Below are positions 16,310 to 25,019 of a stretch of DNA of 64,000 nt, piece after piece (position 1 is the stretch's first letter; each line of letters begins with the position of its first letter). The notes under the pieces are model-generated. The model was not told the origin of the DNA. It did not search any database and worked only from the letters and a program-made list of their open reading frames with translations. The position numbers and the translations under genes were made by a program. Source of the DNA: Catenuloplanes atrovinosus (lineage in GTDB: Bacteria; Actinomycetota; Actinomycetes; Mycobacteriales; Micromonosporaceae); contig NZ_JAVDYB010000001.1 in the NCBI RefSeq assembly GCF_031458235.1, positions 930,001 through 994,000 on the forward strand. The letters run 5' to 3'.

Positions 16310-17983
16310 TCAGCCCGGCGTGAGCAGCGACCGCTTGGCCACGACCGTGACGGACAGGGTCTTGTACCCGACGGTGTCGAAGAGGACGGTCATCTTGTCC
16401 TCCTCGTAGCCGAGCACCATGCCGGTGCCCCACTCCTGGTGCCGGACCGTGCTGTGCACCGGGAACAGCTCGGCCGCGTCCGGAGTCGCGTCCGCCCCGG
16501 GGGAGGCCGGCGCGGGGGATACGGGCGCGTCGGCCGGGGGATTGAGGCAGTTGTCGCAGTGGCCGCAGGGGTCGGGGGCGTGCTCGCCGAAGTACGCGAG
16601 CAGGATCTGGCCACGGCAGGACCGGGTCTGGGCGAACGCGCGCATCATGTCGATCCGGGAGCGCTGCACGGTCTGCTGGCGCTCGGCCTCGGCGGCGGCG
16701 AGCTTGGCGGCCTCGGCCGCGGGCGGCGCGTAGTTCGGCGCGAGGACCTTGGTGGTGCCGATCGTGGCGACCGAGTCGACCTGCTCCAGCAGCGCGAGCA
16801 ACTGGCCGAGCTTGCGGGTGCCGAGGCCGGTCTTCTCGCGCAGCTCCGCCTTGGTGTGCGCGCCGGTGCGCAGCACGGCCGCCAGCTCGCGCAGCTCCTT
16901 CTCGTCCACGGCGCCGCCGGTGAAGTACCGCTGGATGTTCTCGTCCTCGGCGCGCCATAGCAGCAGCGCGCGGGCGGGCGCCCCGTCCCGGCCGGCCCGG
17001 CCGATCTCCTGGAAGTAGCTGTCCGGCGAGTCCGGGAGCGCCACGTGCGCGACCCAGCGGATGTTCGGCTTGTCGATGCCCATGCCGAACGCGCTGGTCG
17101 CGACCATCACCTGCACCTTGTCCGCGAGGAACGCCTCGTGCCGCTCCTCGCGCGCGCCGGCCGCCATGCCGCCGTGGTAGAACTCGGCCTGGTAGCCGGC
17201 GTCGGTGAGCTTCTCCGCCAGCTCCTCGGCCGCGCGGCGGGTGGCGACGTAGACGATGCCGAGGCCCTCGTCCTCGTCGAGCAGCGCGGTCAGCCGCCGC
17301 CACCGGTACGCCTCGTCCGGGCAGTACGCCACCTCGAGGAACAGGTTCGGCCGGTCCAGCCCGGAGATCATCGGCTTGACGTCGCGCAGCCCGAGCCGCT
17401 TGATGATGTCGTCCCGCACCGGCGGTGACGCGGTCGCGGTGAGCGCCAGCACCGGCGGGCGGCCGATCGCGCGGATCAGGTGGCCGAGTGCCAGGAAGTC
17501 CGGCCGGAAGTCGGGGCCCCACGCGGAGATGCAGTGCGCCTCGTCCACCGCGACCAGCGCCGGGCGCAGCGCGCGGATCTCCACCTGCATCGGCTCGGAG
17601 GCGAGCTGCTCCGGCGTGGTGAACAGGAACCGGGCCGCGCCCGAACGGATCGCCTCCAGCGCCTCCGCCTTCTGGTTCGGCGTCTCGGCCGAGCTGATCC
17701 GCACCGCGCGCAGCGCCGGCGTGCCGTGCTCGTTGAGCGCCGCGATCTGGTCCTGCTGGAGCGCGAGCAGCGGGGAGACGACCACGGTCGGACCGGGCAG
17801 CAGCGTGCCGGGAACCTGGTAGAGCGCGGACTTGCCACCGCCGGTGGGCATGACGACCAGCGCGTCGCGCCGCTTCAGCACGGTCCGCATCGGCGCCAGT
17901 TGGCCGGGGCGCAGGGACCGCCAGCCGAAGTGTTTCTTCGCGGCGCGCTTGATGCGGGAGGAGAGCAGGGGCAGTGTGATCAT
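16310..17983 (-). CDS. recQ: RecQ-type ATP-dependent DNA helicase
   Basis: 557 residues. The superfamily 2 helicase motifs are in order: Walker A P-T-G-G-G-K-S (K51), V-D-E-A-H (147-150), L-T-A-T-A, G-I-V-Y-V-A-T and Q-E-I-G-R-A-G-R-D-G. The RecQ zinc-binding region has C-R-G and C-G-H-C-D-N-C. Instead of an HRDC domain, the C terminus carries a DUF3553-like segment (H-Q-E-W-G-T-G-M-V-L, V-L-F-D-T-V-G-Y-K-T-L). It unwinds 3'-overhang DNA in repair. ATG 17983 matches the family start. The longer open frame to 18220 is Arg/Gly noise. The stop is two bases from that of the convergent PASTA gene. Confidence 0.92.
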   Translation of the reverse strand: MITLPLLSSRIKRAAKKHFGWRSLRPGQLAPMRTVLKRRDALVVMPTGGGKSALYQVPGTLLPGPTVVVSPLLALQQDQIAALNEHGTPALRAVRISSAETPNQKAEALEAIRSGAARFLFTTPEQLASEPMQVEIRALRPALVAVDEAHCISAWGPDFRPDFLALGHLIRAIGRPPVLALTATASPPVRDDIIKRLGLRDVKPMISGLDRPNLFLEVAYCPDEAYRWRRLTALLDEDEGLGIVYVATRRAAEELAEKLTDAGYQAEFYHGGMAAGAREERHEAFLADKVQVMVATSAFGMGIDKPNIRWVAHVALPDSPDSYFQEIGRAGRDGAPARALLLWRAEDENIQRYFTGGAVDEKELRELAAVLRTGAHTKAELREKTGLGTRKLGQLLALLEQVDSVATIGTTKVLAPNYAPPAAEAAKLAAAEAERQQTVQRSRIDMMRAFAQTRSCRGQILLAYFGEHAPDPCGHCDNCLNPPADAPVSPAPASPGADATPDAAELFPVHSTVRHQEWGTGMVLGYEEDKMTVLFDTVGYKTLSVTVVAKRSLLTPG

Positions 17984-18222
17984 GGCGCGGTCATTGTCCC
18001 CGTTCGGTCGGCCCGCGTCGATGCGGCGAAGGCGTGTGGTTCCTGATTTTCCCGCATATGAGAGGCGACAAACGCGGCCGGAGTCCCGCGCGCGGGCAGG
18101 GCCGCGCACGCCGCCTCCCAGGCCGCGGCCGTCATGTTCACCGCGACCCCGGCTTTCCTGAACCAACCCCGACCCCGGAGTTCTCCCCGGCGCACCTCCC
18201 GGCGAGGACCCATACTCCACGT

Positions 18223-19398
18223 GTGGATCGATATACGGAGCCGGCCGGCGACTTCACGCGTGACGCGCCGACCGTGCTGTCGTACGCGATGCTCGGCTGC
18301 TTCAGCTTCTGGCTCTACGCGTTCGGGCCCGCGGTGACGCTGCTCCGCGACGAGCTGCGGTTCTCGTACTCGGTGCTCGGTCTCTACGAGGTGTTCTGGT
18401 CCGGCGGCGCGGCGCTGGCCGGGGCCGGGTTCGCGTGGGCGGCCCGCCGCCTGGAGCGCGGCGTGCTGCTGTGGGGCTCGGCCGTGGCCACGGCGCTCGG
18501 CGCGGGCCTGTTCACGATCGGCGGTGGTGTCCCGGCCACGCTCCTCGGTGCCGGCGCGTTCGGCGCCGCCGGCACCATGCTGCTGACCGTGATCCAGGCG
18601 ATCCTCTCCGACCGGCACGGCGGCATGCGCGACCGGGCGCTCACCGAGGCCAACGTGGGCGCCGGCGCGTCCGCGGTGTTCGCTCCCATGGTGCTCGGCG
18701 TGCTGGCGGGCACCGCGCTCGGCTGGCGCGTCACGTTCGCGCTGCCCGCCGTCGTCCTGGTCCTGCTCTACCTGCGCTACCGCGGCCGGCCGCTGCCCGC
18801 GCGCCCGCACCGGGCCGCCGCGAGCACGGCCGGGCGGCTGCCGGCGGCCTGCTGGCTGTTCGCGGTGGTGACCGCGGTCAGTTCGGCGATCGAGTTCTGC
18901 CTGGTCTACTTCGGGCCGCAGACGCTGATCGGCCACGGCTGGACCGCTGCCGCCGCCGGCACGGCGATGAGCAGCAACCTCGCCGGCATCCTGGCCGGCC
19001 GGGTGGCCGGCGCCCGGCTGACCCGCCGGCCCGGCCGTACCGTGGCGCTGCTATACGCCTCCCTGGCGCTCACGCTGGCCGCCGTCGTCCTGTTCTGGCT
19101 GACCGCGCGGCCGGCCGTCGCCGTGGTCGCGCTGTTCCTGACCGGCGTGGGCATCGCGAACCTGTATCCGCTGGCACTGTCGCTCACCCTGGACGCGGCC
19201 GGCGGGCAGGAGGACCGGGCGAACGCCCGTTCGCAGCTGATCCTCGGCGTGTCCGCGGCCGCGTTCCCGTTCCTGCTCGGCGGCCTGGCCGACCGGTACG
19301 GGCTGACCGCCGGTTTCGCGCTGGAACCGGCCCTCGTCGTGGCCTGTCTGGTGCTGCTGTGGATCGGGCTGCGCGTGCGCCGCCGCGCGGCCGGGTGA
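18223..19398 (+). CDS. MFS transporter
   Basis: About 391 residues with about twelve membrane segments. The loop between helices 2 and 3 (A-W-A-A-R-R-L-E-R) and a second-half loop (G-A-R-L-T-R-R-P-G-R) fit MFS. The final part (G-G-L-A-D-R-Y-G-L) resembles the sugar/cation symporter-like groups. The start is uncertain: GTG 18223 is in frame just before the homologous region and the 5' flank lacks a clear ribosome site. It is divergent from recQ. No substrate can be inferred. Confidence 0.8.
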   Translation: MDRYTEPAGDFTRDAPTVLSYAMLGCFSFWLYAFGPAVTLLRDELRFSYSVLGLYEVFWSGGAALAGAGFAWAARRLERGVLLWGSAVATALGAGLFTIGGGVPATLLGAGAFGAAGTMLLTVIQAILSDRHGGMRDRALTEANVGAGASAVFAPMVLGVLAGTALGWRVTFALPAVVLVLLYLRYRGRPLPARPHRAAASTAGRLPAACWLFAVVTAVSSAIEFCLVYFGPQTLIGHGWTAAAAGTAMSSNLAGILAGRVAGARLTRRPGRTVALLYASLALTLAAVVLFWLTARPAVAVVALFLTGVGIANLYPLALSLTLDAAGGQEDRANARSQLILGVSAAAFPFLLGGLADRYGLTAGFALEPALVVACLVLLWIGLRVRRRAAG

Positions 19399-19556
19399 CG
19401 CCTCGTCCGGTGCCCCGGCCGGAACGGGACTGCCGTTCAGCGGCATTCCCGCGGAAAACGACGGCGAACCGCGACTCGACGGCCGACGCGCCGGCGTCGA
19501 CGGTCGTCGTTGGATGGAGCGGGACGTGACACTCGGCCGGCCGCGGAGGGCGGGAC

Positions 19557-19754
19557 ATGCATCCGGCGCACTATCTGGCGGAACTACAGCGGATCGTCCG
19601 GTCGAACCCGGACGACCACGTCGACTCGCACGGCTTCCGCTGGACCCGGCGCGGCGCGGAGCTGGTCTGCGAGTCCTGGTCGATCAGCGCGAGCATGTGC
19701 GAGGTCGGCGACCGGCTCAGCTTCCGGATCACCCAGCTGCCCGACGACCGGTGA
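19557..19754 (+). CDS. Small hypothetical protein
   Basis: 65 residues, with GGAGGG just upstream of ATG 19557. The product is soluble, with a Trp/Arg core (F-R-W-T-R-R-G-A-E-L-V-C-E-S-W) and two Cys. It lies downstream of the MFS gene on the same strand, 158 bases apart. No family was recognised. The ribosome site and non-shadow composition support it. Confidence 0.55.
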   Translation: MHPAHYLAELQRIVRSNPDDHVDSHGFRWTRRGAELVCESWSISASMCEVGDRLSFRITQLPDDR

Positions 19755-19830
19755 CCCCTATCCGCCGGGGAGAGCGGTCAGGGATCTCGACCGGCGCGCC
19801 GCGCCGCGGCCCGGGCCGCCCCGATGACGC

Positions 19831-19864
19831 CGGGCCGGCGGCGGCGGGATCCGCCGCCGGCCCG
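19831..19864. terminator. Strong bidirectional stem-loop
   Basis: A perfect 14-bp stem (CGGGCCGGCGGCGG at 19831-19844, complement at 19851-19864) with a 6-base loop sits between the stops of two convergent genes and probably serves both. Confidence 0.75.
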
Positions 19865-19869
19865 CACAC

Positions 19870-22389
19870 TCACACGCCGGCGGGCACGCCGGCCGTCACC
19901 GACCAGAACAGGGCGCGCGCCACCTGCGGGTACAGGCCCTTGGGGTGGGCCCGGAACAGCGGCTCCGTGCCGAACAGGACCGCCGCGGTGCCGGACGCGG
20001 AGACGCCGGAGACCACGGCGGCCTGGCCGGCGGCGGCGCCGGGCCCGCCGGTGCCGTCCTCGGCCGGACGCCAGTGGCCTGCCACCAGTGGCGTGGCCGC
20101 GTAGCGCTGCTCCGCGACCACCCCGGCGCCCAGACCGGTGAACCACAGCGGGGAGTAGACGAACGAGTGCGGCGGCGCGGACGCGCCCACCGGGCCCCGG
20201 CCGTTGACCACGGAGACCACGCCGTTCGCGTCCGAGCGGCCGGCGACCGCGGTGACCGGGAGCAGCGCGGCCTCCGCGTTGAACCGGGCGCCGGTGGTAC
20301 CCCGGGTGATCACCGCGCCGACCGACGCCACCTCGGCGCGGGCCGCCGGGGTGAGCGACGCGTAGGACAGGCCGGCCGAGACGTACAGCGCGGACACGCC
20401 GTCCAGGGACTCGCCCGCGTTCAGCGCGGCGGTGGAGATCGTCCGGACCTCGAAGCCGAGGTCCCGGAGGACCAGCAGCTCGTCCGCGGCAGCGGCGGCC
20501 GCGATCACCGGGCGGGTGAGCGGGACACCGGCGGCGCCGCGAGGCGCGGTGGTGAACCGTACCCCGTAGGTCGTGGCGACCGAGACGGCCTCGCGGCGGG
20601 ACGCGGACGGGACCACGACGGTGCCGTCCGGCAGCCGCCGGGCCGGGACGCCGGCGGCGAGCAGTGCGTTGAGCGCGCGGACGTCGGCCGCGTCGGCGAG
20701 CGTCAGCAGCAGGTCGCCGCGGCCGGCCGGGACCGCGCCGGTGGGGGCGGCGGTGGACACCGGGCGCAGGCCGGACGGCAGCGCGCCACGCTCGACGACC
20801 GAGACCGGCGCGCCCCAGAGCAGCCGGTGCGACCAGCCGGAGATGTCGTACATCTGCGGGACCGCCGCGGAGATGTCCCGGCCGGCCTCCAGCATCGCGT
20901 TGGCCAGGCCGCGCTTGGGCTGGTGCATGTCGACCACGTAGGTGCCGGCCGGGTAGGCGCGCCCGGTCAGCGTGAACGGCCGGGACGCGCGGGTGACCCG
21001 GATGTCGTGCGCGATCAGGTGGTCGACCAGGCGGGCGGCGGCGGGCCCCCCGGCCGGGATCACGTACGCGCGCGGGAACGTGGTCTGGTAGCGGTCCTCC
21101 GGGCCGTAGCCGGGCACGAACCCGTCCGGCACGTCGCGCAGCGGCTCACCGGCCCAGCCCCGGCGGAACTGCTCGATCTGGCCGGCGATCAGCGAGGCGC
21201 GGTTCGCGTCCGTGTACGTCAGCGTGCCCCGGATCGTCGCCTCCACCACGGACGTGTTGATCGCGGCACGGCGCCGCAGCTCGGCCACGGGCAGCGCGTC
21301 GTAGTCGGCGTTGTTCACCCGCAGCGGGATCTCCACGGTGTGGCCGATCGCGCCGTGGTACATCGCGTACATCGGGGTGAAGACCGGCGGCCAGTCGTCC
21401 CAGTCACCGGGTGCGAAGTCGCGGAACGGGATGTCCACCGGCAGGCCGAGGGCGTTGACGTTCTTCTCCATGCCGAGCGCGTTGCCGTACGCCGGCGGCA
21501 GGTACAGGTCGTACTCGTAGTTCTGCCCGTGCGGTGGCGTGCACGGCTCGATCAGCGTGGTGCCGGTGTAGCCGTGCTCGTCCAGCATCACCAGCGGCTG
21601 CGCGTCGATCGCGACCGCGCGCACGGCCCGCGACTCCGGCTGCGAGGACGTGACGTGGTCGCGGTTGACGTCGAAGCCGGCGCCGTTGGCCCGGGTGCCG
21701 GCGATCCGCCCGTCCGGGTTGTTGGTGACCGTGAAGTAGACGCGGGTGCGGCGCAGCAGCGCGGCCGTGGCGGCGTCGGTCGCGGTGGCGAGCTGCTCGA
21801 TCAGGCGCAGCGAGCCGTCCGTCCCCTCCCACTCGTTGCCGTGGATGTTCGCGTTGATCCAGATCGGGGCCTTGTAGTCGCGCGCCAGCGACCGGTCACG
21901 CGCGGCTCGGACCGGGTCGTCCTCGATCAGCCGGCGCCACTCGGCCTGGCGGCGCGTCTCCGCGGCGCTCTCCGGCGCGGTCACGGTCACCAGGTACAGC
22001 TCACGGCCGAGCGCGGACCGGCCGATCACCTCGGCGGAGACCCGGTCACTGGCGGCCTGCAACGCGTTCAGCTTCGGCGCGATCGCGTGGTAGGGCACCA
22101 GGCCCAGCTTGATCGACTTGTCCGCCGGGTTCTCCGGGTAGACGTGCAGCGCGGTCCGGCGCGGGTAGCCGCCACCCCGCCGGTCCGCCGACCAGGACGA
22201 ATCCGGCGCCGCCGCCGTCGCGGCGAGCGTCAGGGCCGCGTCGGCCGCCGCGATCTGGTTGCGCTCCGGCCCGTTGCCGAAGTCGCGGACCGGCCGGTCC
22301 GGCGGCGCACCCAGCGCCGCCGACGGAAGGAGAGAGACACCGAGACCCGCTATCAGGAGCCCGGTGAGGATCTTGCCCGGTGAGCGCAC
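19870..22389 (-). CDS. Secreted M14 family zinc carboxypeptidase
   Basis: 839 residues. A Sec-type signal peptide (G-K-I-L-T-G-L-L-I-A-G-L-G-V-S-L-L, cleavage around A-L-G-A) is followed by an M14 domain. H-G-N-E-W-E-G contains the zinc ligands His and Glu, N-P-D-G-R and F-D-V-N-R-D-H follow, and the late G-H-T-V-E-I-P segment supplies the catalytic glutamate region. A long C-terminal extension of about 350 residues, probably beta-rich, may bind substrate or the wall. GTG 22389 is preceded by GGAGG at six bases. A role in extracellular peptide or murein turnover is inferred. Confidence 0.88.
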   Translation of the reverse strand: MRSPGKILTGLLIAGLGVSLLPSAALGAPPDRPVRDFGNGPERNQIAAADAALTLAATAAAPDSSWSADRRGGGYPRRTALHVYPENPADKSIKLGLVPYHAIAPKLNALQAASDRVSAEVIGRSALGRELYLVTVTAPESAAETRRQAEWRRLIEDDPVRAARDRSLARDYKAPIWINANIHGNEWEGTDGSLRLIEQLATATDAATAALLRRTRVYFTVTNNPDGRIAGTRANGAGFDVNRDHVTSSQPESRAVRAVAIDAQPLVMLDEHGYTGTTLIEPCTPPHGQNYEYDLYLPPAYGNALGMEKNVNALGLPVDIPFRDFAPGDWDDWPPVFTPMYAMYHGAIGHTVEIPLRVNNADYDALPVAELRRRAAINTSVVEATIRGTLTYTDANRASLIAGQIEQFRRGWAGEPLRDVPDGFVPGYGPEDRYQTTFPRAYVIPAGGPAAARLVDHLIAHDIRVTRASRPFTLTGRAYPAGTYVVDMHQPKRGLANAMLEAGRDISAAVPQMYDISGWSHRLLWGAPVSVVERGALPSGLRPVSTAAPTGAVPAGRGDLLLTLADAADVRALNALLAAGVPARRLPDGTVVVPSASRREAVSVATTYGVRFTTAPRGAAGVPLTRPVIAAAAAADELLVLRDLGFEVRTISTAALNAGESLDGVSALYVSAGLSYASLTPAARAEVASVGAVITRGTTGARFNAEAALLPVTAVAGRSDANGVVSVVNGRGPVGASAPPHSFVYSPLWFTGLGAGVVAEQRYAATPLVAGHWRPAEDGTGGPGAAAGQAAVVSGVSASGTAAVLFGTEPLFRAHPKGLYPQVARALFWSVTAGVPAGV

Positions 22390-22471
22390 GAAGCACCTCC
22401 ACGATGGATGTGCTCAAGATCCTGCTTGGACAGGCCTGATCGAATCAATGGCCGTCGCTGTCAAATGCGTG

Positions 22472-22915
22472 TTACGGATGGAGCTGGTGCAGCGCGCGGA
22501 CCAGCGGCGCCAACTCCGGCATCCGGCCGGCCTCGTCCAGCGCGCTCGCCAGCACCTCGTCGTGCGTGGGCCGCGCCTTCGCCAGCAGCTCGCGCCCCTC
22601 CTCGGTCAGCTCCGAGTAGATGCCGCGCCGGTCGTCCTGACACAGGTACCGCGCGAGCAGCCCGCGATCCTCCAGCCGGTTGACCAGCCGGGTCGCCGCG
22701 CTCGACGACAGCGCCGCCGCCCGGGCCAGCTGCGACATCCGCATGTGGAAGCCGTCCTGCCGGGACAGCGCGTCCAGCACCGTGAACTCGACCACGGACA
22801 ACCCGTGCCCCGACGCGAGCGCCCGTTCCAGCGTCGCGTCGATCAGCCCGTGCAGCGCGGCGAGCGTCCGCCACCCCTGCGCCCGGACCTGCACCGCGTC
22901 ATCCGCGATTCCCAT
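22472..22915 (-). CDS. MarR family transcriptional regulator
   Basis: 147 residues with the MarR winged helix: V-E-F-T-V-L-D-A-L-S, the recognition helix L-S-S-S-A-A-T-R-L-V-N-R-L-E-D-R-G-L and the wing with D-D-R-R-G-I-Y-S-E-L-T-E-E-G. ATG 22915 gives the usual family length. The frame stays open to 23281 but that region is repeat-rich and non-coding. It lies upstream of the carboxypeptidase gene on the same strand, with 82 bases between, so it could regulate that gene or a distant target. Confidence 0.88.
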   Translation of the reverse strand: MGIADDAVQVRAQGWRTLAALHGLIDATLERALASGHGLSVVEFTVLDALSRQDGFHMRMSQLARAAALSSSAATRLVNRLEDRGLLARYLCQDDRRGIYSELTEEGRELLAKARPTHDEVLASALDEAGRMPELAPLVRALHQLHP

Positions 22916-23359
22916 GGCCAACAGCCTAACAGGCGCGAGCCCATACCCCGCGCGTGCAAATATCCCTAGATCATCTTCCCGCTTCCGGCGTGGCCGCTTC
23001 CCAGTGCTCCCGCGGGCACCGTTCGGCCGTGGCCGGCCTCTCTGCCGGTCCCGCCGTGGTCCGGCACCCCGATCACGCGCGCACGGCCGCGCAGGGCGGT
23101 CCCCCTCCGGGCGGTGATGATCGTGGGCGGGTGCGGCCTTCGCCGGAGACCCGGCTGGTCCGGCGCCCCGGTCACGCACCCCCGGGGCGTGATGGGCGCT
23201 CGGTGGTGATCGCGGGCGTGCGCGCGGCAAGGCGCCGGCTCGCGTGGTCTGCTGCCCCTGCCGGCGGGGTCCGCCGGCCACGGCTCGACGCTTCGCGGCG
23301 ACGGCGTGCGGAGGCTCGGGTGACGGCTTTTTGGGCCGGTGGCGGCTGTGCGGTGCGCG
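22916..23359. repeat. Non-coding region with imperfect direct repeats and a dispersed-repeat head
   Basis: No gene is supported in these 444 bases. At 22979-23020 the sequence GCTTCCGGCGTGG ... TGCTCCCGCGGGC is the head module of the repeat seen at 14345 and 58367. Further on, two imperfect ~95-base units are present: TGGTCCGGC(A/G)CCCCG(A/G)TCACGC at 23057 and 23156, each followed by GGTG(A/G)TGATCG(T/C)GGGCG near 23112 and 23202. The stretch separates the MarR gene start from the end of the pentapeptide-repeat gene. Confidence 0.6.
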
Positions 23360-24034
23360 TCAGTCCGGGTCGATGGTGATGCCCATGGCGGTGGCGAGGA
23401 CGTAGGAGAGGGCGAGCAGGTCGCTTTCGTGGACTACGGCGCCGCGGAGGCGGTCGGGGCCGCCGATGCCGGCGAGGGTGCAGCCGCGGAAGCGGGTGCC
23501 GGTGAGGTCGGCCTGGTGGAACTGGGCGCCGGTGAGGTCGCACCGGGTGAAGCGGGCGCCGCGCAGGTCGGCGCCGGTGAAGTCGGCGCCGGTGAGGTTG
23601 CAGCCGGTCAGGTGGACGGCCTCGAAGCGGGTGAAGCGCCAGGCGGACAGGTCCAGGCGGCACTCCTCGAAGCGGACGTCGCGCAGCGTGCCGTCGCCGA
23701 TGGTGAGGCCGGTCATCCGGGACTCGCGCAGCTCGACGCGGGTCAGTGCGCCGCCGTCGGTGGTCAGGTTCGCCCAGTTGGAATTCTGCACCAGGCAGTC
23801 GGTGAGGGTGAGCCGGTCGAGGCGGGCGCCGGAGAGGTCGGCCGCGCGGAACCGGCACTGGGTGAACGTCACCGACTCCGCCTCGCGCCCGGACAGGTCG
23901 ACGTCGTAGTAGGCGAGCCGGGCGTACGCGTCCTCCGGTTCGGGCTCGCCGGTGGCCAGGTCGACGCTGGGCGGCGGCTTGGGAGACCGCGGCGCGGCGG
24001 AGACCGGGGCGGGGCGGCGGCGGGGCGGTGGCAC
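23360..24034 (-). CDS. Pentapeptide-repeat protein
   Basis: 224 residues. From about residue 50 onward the chain is built of A(D/N)LxX-like five-residue repeats, clearest in N-L-T-G-A-D-F-T-G-A-D-L-R-G-A-R-F and the following turns, forming a right-handed quadrilateral beta helix. The Pro-rich N terminus (about 25 residues) is probably disordered. Some relatives mimic DNA and protect gyrase, but most have no known role. GTG 24034 is the start. Confidence 0.85.
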   Translation of the reverse strand: MPPPRRRPAPVSAAPRSPKPPPSVDLATGEPEPEDAYARLAYYDVDLSGREAESVTFTQCRFRAADLSGARLDRLTLTDCLVQNSNWANLTTDGGALTRVELRESRMTGLTIGDGTLRDVRFEECRLDLSAWRFTRFEAVHLTGCNLTGADFTGADLRGARFTRCDLTGAQFHQADLTGTRFRGCTLAGIGGPDRLRGAVVHESDLLALSYVLATAMGITIDPD

Positions 24035-24104
24035 CGGGACACCCTACGGAGTGCGCGCACCGCCGGTCCGACGCGCCCGCTCGCCGTACCCCCGAAAGGG
24101 TCCT

Positions 24105-24275
24105 ATGGTTTCAGTCGTGGAGGCATTTCAGGCACCCGTCCGAGTGATGTCCGTGCTCGCGGCCGAGGAACGACCCTGGTCGGAGATCCCGGTGGTGCGC
24201 GGGCTGGGCGTGATCGTCGGCATATTGTTCCTGGTCATCGCCATTAGAGCGATGTTCGGCGGCGGTAAACGATAG
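24105..24275 (+). CDS. Small single-pass membrane protein
   Basis: 56 residues, with GAAAGGG just upstream of ATG 24105. The C-terminal half is a membrane helix (G-V-I-V-G-I-L-F-L-V-I-A-I-R) ending in G-G-G-K-R. The N-terminal half is soluble with A-E-E-R-P-W-S-E-I-P. No family was recognised. It lies in the gap between the divergent pentapeptide-repeat gene and the MarR-like gene. Confidence 0.65.
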   Translation: MVSVVEAFQAPVRVMSVLAAEERPWSEIPVVRGLGVIVGILFLVIAIRAMFGGGKR

Positions 24276-24363
24276 CCGTTCGGCCGTCATGCTCTGCAAT
24301 TTGCAAACCGGGTACTGTGACGAGCTGCACAGAGACGGAGAGTAGCCGACCCGGGGCGGAATT

Positions 24364-24990
24364 GTGGATCTCGAACTGTCGCAGCACCATCTCGCCGCCG
24401 GGCTGGCCCGCGTGGCGGTCGCGGTCCGCGCGGCCGACGACGGCGCGCCGGCGGCCGAACGCACGCTCGCCCAGCAGCAGGTCCTGCTCGTGCTGGGGCG
24501 GCGGCCCGGCAGCTACCCGCTGAGCGAGCTCTCCAAGGACCTCGGCATGACCACGAAGTCACTGCTCGCGGCCGTGGAGACGCTGGTGGCGGAGGGGCTG
24601 GTCACGATGGGCCCGACGCCGTCGTTCTCGCCGGGCGACGTGCGGCTGTCGCTGACCGAGCGGGGCCGGGCCGAGCCGGTCGAGCCGATGAACTGGGCCG
24701 CGGACCTGCTGCACGGCCTGCACGACCTGGACGCGCTGCGCCGCCAGCACCTGCTCGACGTGGTCACCACGAAGATCCGGACGATGCAGCAGGCGGATCA
24801 GATCCCGGTCACGAAGATGTGCGTGACCTGCCGATTCTTCGAGTCGTACGCGTACCCGGGGAGTGGTCAGCCGCACCACTGCTGGCTGGTCGGCAGCCCG
24901 TTCGGCCACCTGGACATCCGGCTGCGCTGCCCGGAGGCGAAGCCGGGCGAGGCCATGCACGTGATGCTGGCCCCGCGCGACGACGATTGA
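24364..24990 (+). CDS. MarR-like regulator with a C-terminal four-cysteine motif
   Basis: 208 residues. Residues 30-105 form a MarR-type winged helix (A-Q-Q-Q-V-L-L-V-L, L-S-K-D-L-G-M-T-T-K-S-L-L-A-A-V-E-T-L-V-A-E-G-L, R-L-S-L-T-E-R-G-R). The C-terminal 60 residues carry C153-x-x-C156, H171-H172-C173 and C189, a likely zinc or iron-sulfur site that would make the protein a metal or redox sensor. GTG 24364 gives the full domain. It precedes the LLM oxidoreductase gene by 29 bases and may regulate it. Confidence 0.78.
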   Translation: MDLELSQHHLAAGLARVAVAVRAADDGAPAAERTLAQQQVLLVLGRRPGSYPLSELSKDLGMTTKSLLAAVETLVAEGLVTMGPTPSFSPGDVRLSLTERGRAEPVEPMNWAADLLHGLHDLDALRRQHLLDVVTTKIRTMQQADQIPVTKMCVTCRFFESYAYPGSGQPHHCWLVGSPFGHLDIRLRCPEAKPGEAMHVMLAPRDDD

Positions 24991-25019
24991 CCAGCCCTTT
25001 CGCGGGTACGACAGTCGGC

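Noticed and set aside
15246-17522. Minus-strand 758-codon open frame across the PASTA gene and part of recQ
   Set aside because: It is a GC-bias shadow. The recQ frame and the plus-strand PASTA gene explain the region, and its composition is Arg/Gly/Pro noise.
19945-22383. Plus-strand 812-codon open frame opposite the M14 carboxypeptidase
   Set aside because: It is the antisense shadow of a gene with clear signal peptide and catalytic motifs. Composition is Arg/Gly-rich.
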